From NCBI GenBank assembly GCA_948567375.1, contig OX419755.1, positions 46,691,001 to 46,755,000 on the forward strand: 64,000 bases of DNA, read 5' to 3'. A program made the position numbers and the translations under genes. Source of the stretch: Lunularia cruciata (taxonomy: Eukaryota; Streptophyta; Marchantiopsida; Lunulariales; Lunulariaceae). This document shows positions 1-12,280 of the stretch, in pieces; within the stretch, counting starts at the first letter, position 1, and every line of letters starts with the position of its first letter. The notes below the pieces were generated by a model, which had not been told where the DNA came from, made no database searches, and was given only the letters and a program-made list of their open reading frames with translations.

Positions 1-790
1 AAGGTTGGTCATCCACATGGTGGGATCAGAATTGGAAATGATGGAGAAAATGCTCCCATCATACCAAGAGCTATATGAAGAAATCATGGATTACTTCACT
101 TTGCTTGGACATCTTCACTGCACCATGCAAGGAGTACATCAAGAGAAGGTAAAAGTCAAGAGAAAGTGGCCAAGATCCATGTAGAATATGTAAATGATGG
201 AAAGTGTTGGCATCAAAGGTACCCAAATTAAGAGAAGAAGGAGAAGCCGTGGCAAGGAAGTATGTTGAGGAAGTGAAGAAGTGGTAGAACAAAGAAAAGG
301 CACTTTTCCAAGAAGAATAGAAGCACTAAAGGTATTTTGACTATCAACTCATGGCTCAAGAGGAAGAGATCAACACTCTACAAGGAGATGTCAAGAACAC
401 AAAGGTAGAAATGGTCACCATGGAGGTTTGACATCAAGAAGAGCTACAAATTGCCAAGGTATAGATCTAAAAGCTCACTACAATACTAAAGAAGAAGGAA
501 GAAGAATGAGAAAGAGATCGTGTAACAATTTGTGAAATGGTCAAACTCCACTCCCAATGTCATTCACCTTTGGGGTAAATGACCTTGAAAGTAGAATAAA
601 CATTTGGGGTAAAAAGGCTCTTCAAGAAAAAGAGGCCTTTGGAGTGAAGCAAACCATCACCTTCAAGAGCACATTTGAACTAGAACTTTTGTGAAAGTGA
701 TTTTAATTTCTCTTTTCTATAGAGCACCACCATTGCGGGTGGCTCTACCTTCTTCTAGAAGTGGTTTCTACCCAAGAGATTAAATAGTTA
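1..790 (+). pseudogene. Relic of a coiled-coil coding region, distant relative of the ORF-bearing TGTG element
   Basis: No intact frame is present. In shifting plus-strand frames the sequence reads as Glu/Lys-rich helical protein: a run beginning GSELEMMEKMLPSYQELYEE near position 29, then VARKYVEEVKKW near 245 and AQEEEINTLQGDVKNTKVE near 355. Charged heptad-like segments of this kind occur in the C-terminal half of the protein encoded by copies A, B and C. The following stretch (about 745-785, gtggtttctacc then agagattaaa) resembles the 3' end of copy B near 44785-44815. I infer a strongly diverged copy of that family cut by the window edge. It could instead be an unrelated gag-like coil. 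Confidence 0.35.
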
Positions 791-2640
791 GCAATAAACA
801 AACTATGACATTGTGAAATTTTTCCTTCAAATCTAGTCATTTCAAACCAGCATCTTCATGAGAACAAAGTGTTCTTATCATTTTACTATTAGTATGTAGA
901 CATTGTGTTGTCACAATAGCTTAGTATTTGCATCCTAGAATTCTATATGCTTGGTGTATAGATTTTATTTTGAAATTCTTTTGTGAATTAGATAAGGTTG
1001 TATTTGGACAACTCACTAGGATGGATGTTTTCTTGTTTCAAGCTATAAAGGATAATGATTTGTTTAAAATTTATTTTAAGAGAAATCAAACCTCTATTTG
1101 GACCCAAGTTGCACTAGCTCCAGAGAGTTTTGTGAACAATGGGAACTGGGCATGAATAGCCATAGGGATGAAAATTTGGGTCATGAGTGCAAGATAGACA
1201 ATGAGATTTGTTTATCTATTCATAACAAAAACCATCTCCCTCCTATGGAAGGAGGTGAAGTGGTCTGATAGTGACAAGAGAGGAAGAATATCCTTTGTTT
1301 TTGCACAAAAAGGGTTTCCTATGGAAGGAGGTGAAGTGGTCTGATAGTGACAAGAGAGGAAGAATATCCTTTGTTTTTGCACAAAAAGGGTTTCCGAGGT
1401 TGCATAGGATTAGTCTACCATACCACTATTCTCCTTACCATAGAAACCTATCATTGATATGGAAATTTATCTCAATGGGCAGTTGTTTATTCCATAAATA
1501 GACAAGTGTTGTGTGACTATCAAAGGAGAATCATACATTTTGCTAGAGGTAAGATACAAGGTGTTTTTGATTTGTTGAGTTTTACTTCATGTTGCAGATT
1601 GTTTTATTTAGTGCTAGATCTATTTAGTTTATTGTCCTACTTTGAGTGTGCAGACTAAATGGGAATTTTTTTATGATTCTGCATAAGGGAAGGGATATAT
1701 AATGAGACTTGTTAATAAATTTGTGTATGTGATTTGGTGTATATAGAGATGATTGGATCATGCAATGATACAAGCAAGCTATATCGTTGCATAGGTCTCC
1801 AATATGGAGTGATTTGAAGTGGAGAGGAAAAAGTACTTTATTTGACCAACAACATTAATTATTGGGCAATTTGGGGTATGTGGTAATGTGTCATCTTGGT
1901 TGATCTTTCAAACAAATACTTTCCCAAGGCAAACTGGAATTCAAGAAAATGTATAGCTTGTGCCTGAGTCCTCAACAAGCATTACATAGGAGTCTTGAAA
2001 GCAAGATGCACTCCCTAAGAGAAATTAGAGTTTAGTCGAATGAACCCTCAAGAAATTCTATATTTGTTGAAATGGGTTACAATTTGTACAATGTTTTATA
2101 ATTTTCTTTATCAACTAATCAGATATATAGATAAAGGAAGATGGTAATTTTATGGAAGAGGTAGAATACAATTTCGGAGGTATAGTTAAGCCCCATAGAG
2201 GATACTAAGAAGAGACTAGAAATACAATTTTGCGTCCTTGTCTTGTATTGAACTACCAACCAGACAGTTTGTTGAATCCAAGACTATATAACTCTATAAT
2301 ACATATATTGTACTAGATATCTCAATTTGTTGAGTTTCTATATTCAAATGTTCTTTCTAAGTGTCTCGAGAGTGAGAGGGCGGGGTTACATAATTATAAT
2401 TATCGGCATGCAATGATTTTGAGTGGATTGCACTTATTATCTTTATAGAGTGATATTATTGTCTATCTGAGCAATATTGAGCAGTATTGCATTCTTTAGA
2501 TACTGATTTTAATGGGTCTCTTTTATTTATATACATATTTGAGTGATCTTATGGACTTATTTTTTGGCGGTGTGCGTCACATCAAAATAGCTTTTGACTT
2601 TAGAGATATACATTTTGACTTTTGTTTGACTGAGGTAGTA
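791..2640. other. No gene recognised
   Basis: AT-rich sequence with only short open frames. The 928-1155 frame gives no recognisable motif. It includes a perfect 76-bp tandem duplication, listed separately. I see no LTR, LINE tail or RNA gene. Confidence 0.5.
1241..1392. repeat. Perfect two-copy 76-bp tandem duplication
   Basis: The block beginning tcctatggaaggaggtgaag occurs at 1241 and again at 1317. I find no mismatch over 76 bases by eye. The sequence then diverges at 1393 (gaggttgc). The exact identity contrasts with the decayed surroundings and suggests a recent slippage or a duplicated read segment. Confidence 0.9.
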
Positions 2641-4890
2641 TTTCAAGAGGTGAAATCACAGATTTTAGTTTGAGAAAAAAAGTACAAATAGTTAAAGGAA
2701 TATGGCACGGCTATAATCATGGTAGCCGCGGTAAAGTAAGCCTCCCAGTTGTCTTTAGCAACTTCTCCCACGGATTCAGACCCGGGAAAAGCGGCCTCAA
2801 AGCGAACAAAGTGCGAAAGTGCGAAAGCTAGAAAAGAAAACAAGTTTTCTTCTTGGCCCAGTGAAACGCTGGCAACAACATTAGAGAAGAGGTCTATGCA
2901 GTACCTGCCTATACGTGGCTGGTTGAACTCTGAGAATTCCAAACATGTGTGTTTCGAGTCGTCACGTTCGCTATTATAAATAGTTTCGGAATTATGGGTA
3001 TTGATGATGGTGCGTTCTATAGCATAAACAGTTATGGAATTATGGGTATTGACGATTTGAGAGAACATGATTACGAGAGTTCATTTAGAGAATTAATATT
3101 TAAGAGAGTTTACACAACTCAGTACTATCGAGGTCTCGAAGGAGAGTTCCTGAAGGAAATTGAAGATGTGGTAAAGCTTGTGTTTGAAGGCTGATATATT
3201 TGGGTGTATATTCGGAGGCAAATGTCAAAGGGAACTGAATAAGAGAACTGAAGAAGGTATTGAGGTCTCAAAAGAAAGCTTTTGTAAACAGTTTCATATT
3301 CGGGCGGATCATATTCGAGAGCAAAGGTGAGGAGAAAGGAAAGAGAAAGAAGAAAGGAAAGAGAGTGGAGTGTGAGAAGGGTGCATATTTGAATTTGAAT
3401 GTGGTAGATGAGTGATTCGGGAGGGAGAAGGGAAGGATTACAAGGGAAGGATTACCAAGGAAAGCGCACCTTGGTGAGTGAGTGGGTAGGAGTCGACTTT
3501 GAGACACTCTTTCCACAGGCCCCCACGTATCCTTAGGGTGCACGGCGTGCTACGTCCCTGTGTGCTGCCAATAGGATCGAAAGTTGTATAGCGGTTTAGG
3601 CTTTGATGATGATGAATTTAGAAGTCATTCGCTTCGTGCATGAGAGGACTAGTCATGTTTGCTTTCGTGTATTATCTTGCTCTCTCAGGATATATAATAC
3701 CAAATTCCACCACCGTCGTTCATTACACCTTCTGCAAGCCATATCAGCTGGTTATGCTACTTTGCAAGCAAACTTTTAGAGAAATTGAGGGTGGAGAATA
3801 CAAGGTTCGAGTGTATGTATCCAGTCTGGTTTCTCTAACATAAAGCTACTGGATCGGGATTACTTACTTGTGCATGACTCTAATGGTCAAGGTCTGGTTA
3901 TTGTGAAGAGTGGGCAGTACGTGAATGATATTGGCTTTAAGTGCTTAGCTGAGACCTATGGAGGGATCCGATTAAAACCTGATTCTCCATTTTGAGCTTA
4001 GATCTCAGAACTAAACCAAACCAATTAACCAGGAGTTCATCCTCTAATGACAAGAAATTTTCTTGCATTCCCTTATGTGATAAAAACTTCCTGTTAATGT
4101 TAAACACAGAGTGATATAAGAATCACCTGCGGAGGTACGTTGCACTTGCTATACAACACAGAGAGGTGATTGCAACTAAGCTTGTTACCACCTGTCTGTT
4201 ACTAACATCTTTTCAACATCATAGTTACGTAAGTTAAATGAACAAACGTACATCGGAGGAAGTTTATTTGCAGGCTAAGTCACAAGCATGTGTAATCCAT
4301 TGTAGTGTATTAGTTTGTGTAATCCACAACCGGCCGTGAGTAGTTTTCCACGATGTCCGTGGTGGCCCGGTGGAAAGTCTTCTAGAGGCTAAGACGTTAG
4401 CACCAAGTAGATAATTTCCCATCACAAGAATCTTGTCCGCTGCCCGTGACCGGTGTTAATTCTCAGTTTTAAGCGACTCAGTTTAAGCCTCTAAGCCATC
4501 AGAATTGTCCTCGGCAGACTTACGGAAGACTATAGATTGACTGGTTTTCTTGGACATTCGCTGGTTCTGACTATAGCAAGAAAAATATATTCTTTGGAAT
4601 ACAGGTCGAAGGAGTGAATGTTCTTGTTGGATTTCGATCCTAATGGAGCTCCTTTCTGGACGTTAATGCAAGCAAGAATTCACTAATCTTGTAACATTTA
4701 GATTGGCATCCTATGTAAGAGTTTACTAGCACTGTGTAGTTAAAGTGTTCTTTGTATAGGACCTTTATACATACTATTTAGCGTAGGATAGGATAACCCC
4801 TTCAGGGTTATCTAGCTATTTTGCAGAAAAAGTTTGCATTAGTATTGTTGCGTGGTGTAGATCAGATGGCATTGTTGTCTAACAATATAA
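2641..4890. other. Unassigned, less AT-rich stretch; possible low-copy sequence or old LTR-element part
   Basis: Base composition is more balanced than in the neighbours. Open frames on both strands (2643-3068 minus, 2949-3194 plus) overlap and neither resembles a family I know. A two-copy imperfect repeat of about 48 bp lies at 2977-3060, so the plus frame reads INSFGIMGIDD then INSYGIMGIDD. Purine-rich sequence follows at 3320-3480. A small dyad, GATAACCC-cttca-GGGTTATC, sits near 4793-4813. I cannot assign a function. Confidence 0.4.
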
Positions 4891-4904
4891 GTTATTGCTT
4901 TACA

Positions 4905-5160
4905 CATGTAGAGTCATAAGGTGACCGCGTAGAAAAAATGAAGGATGGGAAGACCCCATCAAGCCATACAAGGGAGGGACAAAAAAGGTAAAATGGGGCT
5001 TAGCCCCAATAGAGTCTATATGAGAAATCTGCCCTACTGCACCTAAGATATCCGAGTTATGCAAGTCGTATGGTCTACACACAACTGGAGCATCCGCAGA
5101 AACATCACCTAATGTGATTGCTCTCATATGGATTGCACCAGCCACTGCACTCTGTAGAGC
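4905..5160 (-). pseudogene. C-terminal end of the RLE-type element protein
   Basis: The frame reads ALQSAVAGAIHMRAITLGDV directly beyond the LINE 3' tail. It continues the RQCVSI reading found on the other side of the LINE fragment, since the family sequence is of the type RVSIALQR. The frame ends near 4905. The longer open frame up to 5229 only arises because LINE tail sequence is fused in frame. Confidence 0.55.
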
Positions 5161-5930
5161 ACTGAAATGAAATATAAAGCCCGGAAGACCCAAAGAGTCA
5201 AAAGGTTGGAAACACGATACAAAACACATGAAATGTGAGCCAAGGCCCTAGTGCATCTGACCAATCTGTAACAAATTGGTTTGATATAAACTAATCTCAA
5301 TCATATACTTTCCTAACGCTAAAGCTTCAATCTGTAAGAGAGTTGAGAAATCACTACAAGTAATCTGATGTCTAACTCTAATCTGCATGTAACAAGGGCA
5401 CTCAACAAAGACATGGTGCTCATCCTCAACTTTGCTCAAAGTACACACAATGCAAGGCTGTTTGGAGTGCTCTATTTGTTGCCAATGTCCTTGTTCTACT
5501 TCTAACTTATGAGAACTAGTCTCATACTGAGCAATAACATGTCTAAGTGATGTAGGAATCCTAGCCAAGAGATAATCTTGCTCATAATACACCAACATAG
5601 GGTTTACAAACTGTTGATAGAATACCATCTTGGTACCGGGTTGCTGCCATAAGCAAAGAAAGAACTGCTCCTTGATCACCTCTCATAGTGCAATAGGCTC
5701 TGATCTCCAATGTTGTTTAGAAACATTCTACCTTGTGGCCCATGCAATCATATCTGTATACCAACCAATAGATAGAATGGCACAAAAAGCTTGGTAGGGA
5801 AGTCTCTCATGCTTTATGGACCTCAATTTAGTGGCATATGTGAGAACTTAGAACAAAGGTTCAACCTCAAGAGGCAAAAATCCTATTTCAGCAAGAAACA
5901 ATACATAAGGATTTTGAGTCCTCACTCCAA
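5161..5930 (-). mobile_element. 5'-truncated LINE copy (copy 2), 3' end of RT and zinc-finger tail
   Basis: The minus strand starts at RTQNPYVLFLAEIGFLPLEV (about 5929) and runs through the end of the RT protein, including the finger-like CIVCTLSKVEDEHHVFVECP near 5440. It ends in the family 3' UTR, whose reverse complement is caatgaaatataaagcccgg (here near 5161-5180). Other copies in this window carry the same RT tail and 3' UTR. The 5' truncation is typical of target-primed reverse transcription. It sits in the C-terminal coding part of the RLE-type element, same strand. Confidence 0.85.
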
Positions 5931-6478
5931 TGGACACACACTGTCTAAAATATGCTACAAAGTATGAGAGTGAGAGTGTGGTGCCTAACATGATAAGCTC
6001 TTGTGCACTCCCTGAAAAATGTGTAAAACGTTGTGTCCATCGCTCCATATAGCTCCAAGGCTAGAGGAAAAAAGAGGTGACCTCATTGCATGCCCCTATA
6101 CTTGGAGACCTTGTGACCTGCTGCTACACTCGCTGCCCCTCCAAGGAGATGGGTAATCACTTCCTCCAAAACTATATCTCTCGTTGGGTCCGTAACCATA
6201 ACATCCACTACTATCATCTGATCATCTCAGACCAAGTATAATTCTTCCCTTACACATGCATATGCAAAGCATACAAATTCTCCCTCCAAGCCAAGTATCC
6301 ACTTTCTCGTGCTATAGCAAACACTACGTCCCTAATGGCATCATGGGTAGCTATCCTCTATCCTCCAAAAGGACATATGTAATGTGGACCGCTGCTGCAT
6401 CTAATGTAGAACCACACTCACAAGTGAGTAATGAAGATGCAGATGGGTGGACCAAACCGAGGCAAAAATCTTTGCTAT
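5931..6478 (-). pseudogene. CxC..H motif and restriction-like endonuclease domain of the RLE-type element
   Basis: Reading down from 6473: FCLGLVHPSASSLLTCECGS, then LDAAAVHITYV, which is the CxCGxxLDxxxxHxxx(C) motif with the last Cys replaced by Val. After a frame change comes THDAIRDVVFAIARESGYLA near 6340. After another comes IVVDVMVTDPTRDIVLEE near 6210, then AASVAAGHKVSKYRGM near 6110 and FFPLALELYG near 6050. The order (zinc-binding motif, HD..RD, VDV..TDPT, K..KY, PLALE.YG) matches the C-terminal endonuclease of R2/NeSL-type proteins, which nicks the target DNA. At least two frameshifts and two stops are present. The LINE fragment enters after RQCVSIGV near 5931. Confidence 0.7.
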
Positions 6479-7472
6479 GTTGTTCACTTACGTGAGCATT
6501 CAAAAGTTTGAGAGGAGAGGAGTTCCAAAAGTTTTGCAATCCATATCTCACTGCATACATGTTCAAACACTGCAATTCTGGACTTGTTAGAAGCACCTTG
6601 CCAAGAGCTTTCTAAAGCTACCAAGATTTCATCTTTTAAAGCTCTCATGCAAACAGTTACAACTGATTGAAATTTCTGACATAAGATTCAATTTAGGAGT
6701 TCAAATCTTCATCATATGGTGTCCAAATGGAATGGTTTTTGTGGCATTGGATGCGCCTTGGGAAGCTCTTTTGATTGAAACTAAGCACGTTTGAAGATCA
6801 CATCCACACACAAAGTTACAAAGATTCAAATTCTGTCGTCTTTGGGAGATTTTAGGGTTTGAGCTCAAATTTCAACATATTGTAACTTTTTGATTCCATG
6901 TCCAAATTTTCAATCTTAGGCTCATTGGGAACACCTATGAAAGGGCTTTCTTTTGAAATACCTTATTTCCGAATTTGGAGTTCCATCAAGCAAGTTTTGA
7001 GTTTGATTAATCTGTGATCGTGTGCGCTTGGTGGTGCTCAAATCTGCAACTTTTAGAGGCATGAACTTTGGACTCACATCTTCAAATGAGTTGATATTGG
7101 TCTCATTAGAAGCATATTGTCAAGAGCTATTGATTGAAATTGTTTTTATAGAATTTGAAGCTTTTCACTTGAAGTCATAAGCATTTGAATTCTGCAACTC
7201 AATGAGGTTTAGAAGTTAAGCATAGAAAACTCTAGAGACCATAACTCAATATCTATTTGCTCAACTGAGTTGATTTTTGGTTCATTTGAAAGAGGTACTC
7301 AAGAGCTTATGATTTAGATCTCACTTGTAGATTTTTCAGTATTGTGGCAAAGATTGTGAATTTTTGAAATCTGTAGGATTTCAAAAATGTCATGTAGGAA
7401 ATTGCAAATTCAAAAGTTTATAACTTTTGATTTACAAGTCCAAATGAGTAAATTTTGGTTTGTTAGAACAAG
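6479..7472 (+). other. LINE copy 1, 5' UTR (first part)
   Basis: Non-coding, AT-rich sequence made of loosely repeated phrases such as gtccaaatg, gattttagggtttga and cattagaa followed by gct. The same sequence lies before the LINE coding start in copies 3 (44946-46210, minus), 4 (49010-50428) and 5 (56175-56970). It is cut at 7472 by copy A and resumes at 11238. Confidence 0.75.
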
Positions 7473-8267
7473 TGTGACAACTTGGCAAATATCACTTTTA
7501 CAGTAATTGGATAAGTAAAGTTTGTTCCCACAGAGATACGAGTCAAAAATGTCCAAATACAAAGTCAAATAGTAACAATGTAGTTCTTCTTGGTTGTGTC
7601 TTTAATCCCTCAGGTAGAAACCATACCTAGAAGAGAGTAACAAGCACTAACTCGCAGTCTTATCACAAATTAGCACTCCTTAATCAAAACTCCATCAATT
7701 CTTTCCAAACAATCTTGATTGTGATGATTCAGGCTCTCCCGAAAATGGCACTTCAATGCAAAATGACTTTGCCTCAGAATTGTGTTCTACCCCTCCACTG
7801 AAGGCACAACTTCCTCGATCAAAATTGCTTCACATCAACATTGCGCTGCACTCACAAATGCAGAATACTACCAACACTACAATTCCTCTCAAATCTATCA
7901 AGGCATTGCTCCAATTGCACTTCACTTAGGATCAAACACACAGAATGAAGATCAAGCTGTAGAATCCAACATCCAACAAGCACTCTGACTTGCACTTTGA
8001 ATTTCTCCACACACTCACAAACACAATCACAAAGTTGATACTCGGAATCAAGCTCAAGCAACAAGCATTGCTTCACAACACTTCACTTTATCTATTCTTA
8101 GAAATAATGAGCATGAAAAATAATTCCCTACGAATGCCACTCTTAAATAGTGAAGCAATCAACAGATTTCTTCCTAATGCACCTCTTCCTTATGACTCTA
8201 CAAACCTGCAGATCCAAAATGACAATGCACCTCTTCATATCTGCCTATTCAAATCTCAAATCGATTA

Positions 8268-10819
8268 CTAATCCAATCCGATGTCTACTTCTTCCTTGGC
8301 TTGCAAACCCGAACCTAAAGTAATTGTACTTCCTACTACTCTGTCCTTGGATTTCACAATTCCTACATCTTCTACCAGATTTAACAGTTCTCTTTCTTGA
8401 TCTGACATTTCACTAGTTGGTAATCTATCTAACTCCTTATTTGCTGACCCACTCTTCTCTAATGTCTCTAATGGTAACTCCAAAGACATCTGCACTCCTA
8501 ATTCATCTACTTTGGGTTTTGCTCTAACATCTTTCCAAAGTTTATCTATCTCTAACTTCACTAGATCTAATCTAATTGTGATATTGTCTTCAACTTCCAA
8601 TATCTTCCTATCTACCCAAGTTCTGAGACTAATTAACAGAGCATTCAAGTCTGTATCCTTCATATGTCTCCTCCTTGTCTCCTACACCAACAATTTCAAC
8701 TCATGCAGCCTTGTCTCTTCAATACAAACACTGGCTTCTGTACTCAGCATTGCATTCATCCTGATTAGGATCTCCTTCAATGGCTCCAATCTCATCTTCC
8801 TTTCATGCTCCCGATCTGCAAGCCAATCTTCCCTATACATTGCCAACTCTGCCTTGAACTCGGCTTTCACCGTTTTCTTCTCCTTCTCCTTCTGCACAAT
8901 CTTCTCCTCCTGATTACGAAGTAACGCTCATAATCTCTCTTCTTCCCTATATCTCACTATCAACTCCCATTGCCATAGTTGCTTCTCCTCTTATACACTC
9001 TCCATCACTCTATCGAGCTCTTGTTCCTTCTTTGCTACCCTTGCCATAGCATGGATAATTTCTAGTCTTGAATCAGCAAACTACTGCTTCAAGATTTCAT
9101 ACTCTGCTACTTGTCTCTCCCTTGCTATGTCACTCTTCTTCACAAGTTCTTCTCGATACCTTGCTTCTCTCTTCAAGTTCTCAATAACTTGACACTGCAC
9201 TACAGCATCCCCTTGCAATACTTCCCTTTCCTCCTTGCCTTGGATTATACTCCTCTTCAACTCCGAGTTCTCTTCTTCTAGTCTTGCTAATACCTGCAAC
9301 ACAATCTTCACCTCTGGACATGTCAACTACATCTCTTTCTTCTTGTGCTCTAGCTTCACTAACAATGGGCACACAATTTCTTGTAGGTACTCCACTCCAT
9401 CACTCGCACCTACTTCCACTTGTGGAGTGATCTCCTTCTTTACCTCTTCTTCTCCTGATACTTGCCTTCTTCTTTGCAATCGTTGTATCGGAATAGACGC
9501 TTCTCGACCTTCTTCACTTCCCAAACTAGCATTCTCCTCTTCCCTTGCCTTGCTTCACACTTCACCTTGCATCTCGACCAAACTCCCCTTTGAATTGTAA
9601 TCTTCTTCTCCTCCGGCTTGGGTACCTTGTCCTCCAACTTTGTGTTATTTTCTTCCTTGAGCTCCACCCAAACTTCTTCTTCTTCTGCAGCAGGAACCGA
9701 CGTCATCCTCCCATCTTCATCACTATCGCTACTCGTATACCCACTTTGTGTTCTTCCTCATGTTCCGAGTCATTGGACTTGCACTCGGCTTTGCCTTTCA
9801 AGTCTTCCTTTGATGACACGATCACCACTTTGCCTTTCCTTGGGGTTTCCTCTCCTAGTCTTCCGAGGTCTTGTCTTGTCTACATCTTTGCCTTCTCCTT
9901 GTTGACTCTGCTTCTTCAACTTCTACTCACTTCTACCTCCGCACTCTTGCCTGTTTTCACGTAGTACTCATCAGTGCTTCAGATTTGAAGAATATATTGT
10001 TGCTCCACCGCATCGACTTCTCTTCTCAAGTCAAGATGAAAATGAGACACCATTCTGCTGTGCTCCGCCGAATTGAGCAAATTCAACCCGAGGTAGAAAT
10101 GTGCTGCAAATGGCACGATGTAGTGTGGAGGCAACTTATCCCACAAATTCCACACCATCTGCCTCGTCCTCCCATAGAAGCACCTTGCCTAGTTGATAGG
10201 TTCTCCTGCAAACATCTTATGGAAGAACACCGCTTGGTGTTTCATCACATAAGTCGTCCTCTCCGGCTTCAGGATTGCCATGAGAGCACCCACGATCCCT
10301 CTCTTCACTGGATCTTTGTAACTCTCGACCATATACCCATTCTTTGTTCTCTTTGGAGAGAAGGCATCCCTCACTTCTTGGGTTTCTTTGGCTACCTCTC
10401 CCTTCCCCAAGAATGTGGTTCCCTGCTCCGCACCTGCCTCTCTTCCGAGCACCAATCCGACTCTGTCCAGCAAGCCGGATTTCCTCTTTTCCACTCTTCT
10501 TTGGGGCCATTGAGACACTTATTCTCAATTATCTTGGTCATGAAACCTGGAAAACTTACGTTCCTGTTCCATGCCAAGAATGTGATCCAAAGTCGGCTCA
10601 AAACTTCACATTCTTGCAATCACATCTCCGAATTGCATGATTTCTCACTGCAAATTTGGAGTTCCTCTTTCCTCCTCCCATCTTTCTTGCTTCCTCACTG
10701 TCTCTTGGTTTAACTCTCTCGAATTCTCCTCTACACACTAGCGCGTCTTCAACTCTACTTCCCTTCCCACAATCTCTTGCAGGACGACTCCTCAACGGCA
10801 AAGGAAAATTGCTCAACAT
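8268..10819 (-). pseudogene. Protein of the TGTG element, copy A (broken)
   Basis: Read from ATG at 10819 down to the stop at 8268. It starts MLSNFPLPLRSRPARDCGKG, like copy B. N-terminal domain pieces appear in three frames (for example ERTTYVMKHQAVFFHKMF near 10240), then an acidic linker (9440-9706), SIPIQRLQRRRQVSGEEEVK, a coiled coil (EFKAELAMYREDWLADREHE near 8850) and the conserved C-terminal block LELPLETLEKSG near 8480. Several frameshifts exist. Function unknown; see copy B for the best reading. Confidence 0.7.
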
Positions 10820-10838
10820 TGCTTTGTTGTTAGCCCGA

Positions 10839-10846
10839 TTTTTATA
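10839..10846 (-). promoter_or_regulatory. TATA box of TGTG element copy A
   Basis: TATAAAAA on the minus strand, in the context CAACTCTATAAAAATC. Copy B has the identical context and copy C has a close one. It lies just upstream of the ATG at 10819. Confidence 0.6.
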
Positions 10847-11095
10847 GAGTTGCGCCTTCTTTGTCTCTCTTCAATTTGAGTTTCTACCAAGAAATCACAC
10901 CTCTTGCATGCGCCTATCACTGTCAAGTGTACTTCACACGTATGACCGCCGGTTTTGAACGGTCCCTTCTTGAATTTCTCGCCCCAAAGAAAGGTTGTTA
11001 CACTATCTTTGCCTTGGGTTGAGCTCCCCCCTATATGAAGACTTCTTACTTTGGGTTGTATGCTGATAGGGCAAGTCCGAGTACTTTGCCTTATG

Positions 11096-11119
11096 ACCCG
11101 AAGTCATGTTACCTCGGGT
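11096..11119 (-). promoter_or_regulatory. Conserved dyad upstream of the TATA box, copy A
   Basis: A 9-6-9 inverted repeat: acccgaagt, six bases, acctcgggt on the plus strand. Copy B has the same layout at 41690-41713. The distance to the TATA box is about 250 bp in both copies, and also in copy C once the inserted element is removed. It could be a protein-binding site or a hairpin in RNA. Confidence 0.45.
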
Positions 11120-11424
11120 TGCATCCAAAAGATGCTTTTCTTTGCCTTCTTTGGCCATACATGCGCAATCCGACTTCTTTATACACTTCTTCTTCTTCAT
11201 TTTGAAAAAAAACAAAAAATGTGTGTACCACAACAAGTATTTGTAGAGTTATTGGTGGATATAGATCTGAAGAGTCTCATTCTGTGAAATAAAAACCATG
11301 TGAATTTGAAATCTAAAAATTCTTTAAGATTTTGCAAACCAAAATTCCAAGAGTTCTTAAAGAATTCATAGACTTGAGTGAAGTAGAGGATATATTCTCA
11401 TAGTAGCACTTTGTAGCTTCTAGA

Positions 11425-12280
11425 ATGGAAGCTTCCAAGATAGTGCAAGACATTGCGGATATAGCTTGAAAAAAACAACAACTTGCTAAAATGTATATAA
11501 AAGCAAATGACTTCCACAAGGAACTCAAGAGCTTTTTTGCCCCTATGTCTCAATGCATGAATGGTCTTACGGCAGATTTGGAAACCATAAGAGCAGATGT
11601 CATGATTGTGAAAGAATCTTTGAATTCAATCACCCTAGATATCCATTAACTCAAGAAGAGCAGCAGTTTGATGTTAGACTCCACAAAGGGTATGGTAGAT
11701 GCTATTGAGAAGGTTGCTTCCTTGGGAGTACAAGCCAGAAACATTGCTTCACAAAATGGAGGGCTGCAAGAGATAGTTGAGACATTAGAGGTCAAGATGA
11801 ATTCATATGCTGAAGTTAAGTAATGGAAAACAAGGCTATACTCAAGGGGCGGTGCATTTGGTTGGACCGTGATCTCACATCTTTCCAATGGCAAGGAAAG
11901 AAGGGAAAATTAGCAAAAGTGAAGGAGGCTCAACAAGTAGGTTTTGTTGCATTCTTGAGAGATAATAAAACTATTGATTGCTCAAAAGAAATTTTCAACT
12001 ACTACATAACAATTCTAGACCCTTAGAGTGTTGTTTTGGAATGTTCATGTCCTCACACTAACCAAGTACTTTAGTGGTAAGCCTTTATAAGATGATGTTG
12101 ATCTGATCAATCTTGTGGAGACATGGGAACATGAAGGAAACACTAGTCAAGACATTGAAGGATTCACTCTTGTCCGTTCAACATGGAACACGTGGAGGCA
12201 ACACAAAGGAAGAGGCTTTGGAGGTATTGCTACTTACATCAGATTTGGCTTTGAAAAATTAGTCTCTTTGATAGGCCAAG
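11425..12280 (+). pseudogene. LINE copy 1, ORF1-like coiled-coil and start of endonuclease region
   Basis: Starts with ATG at 11425 (MEASKIVQDIADIA), as in copies 3, 4 and 5. A coiled-coil region follows, with MSQCM..L.AD near 11545 and TKGMVDAIEKVASLGVQARN near 11680. The RRM-like LRISGLPE segment of copy 4 is deleted here. The text resumes with LDRDLTSFQWQGKKGKLAKV near 11850, then FWNVHVLTLT near 12040 and GFGGIATYIRFGFEK near 12215. The chromovirus enters at 12281. Confidence 0.7.

Larger units (their letters stand above)
7473..11232 (-). mobile_element. Copy A of the ORF-bearing TGTG...CACA element
   Basis: Left end tgtgacaacttgg, right end gtaccaca. The 5-bp sequence acaag precedes (7468-7472) and follows (11233-11237) the element, a target duplication in the LINE 5' UTR. 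In coding orientation (minus) it starts TGTGGTACACACA and ends GTTGTCACA. I find no terminal direct repeats within the 3.76 kb. Copies B (41576-44940) and C (57478-63786) share ends, TATA box and protein. TG...CA ends and a 5-bp duplication point to a retroviral-type integrase, so a very long solo LTR is one reading; a non-autonomous or DNA element is another. Confidence 0.8.

Noticed and set aside
1230-1400. CRISPR-like repeat
   Set aside because: Only two adjacent units with no spacers; it is a simple tandem duplication.
4793-4813. Short hairpin GATAACCC-cttca-GGGTTATC as a possible terminator
   Set aside because: An eight-base stem alone in a plant genome is weak evidence, and there is no gene ending here.
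8512-10713. Plus-strand frames of up to 280 residues inside copy A
   Set aside because: They are shadows of the minus-strand coding region, whose reading is conserved in copies B and C.
7473-11232. Reading copy A as a complete LTR retrotransposon
   Set aside because: The first bases of either end do not recur as a direct repeat inside the element, and there is no pol sequence.
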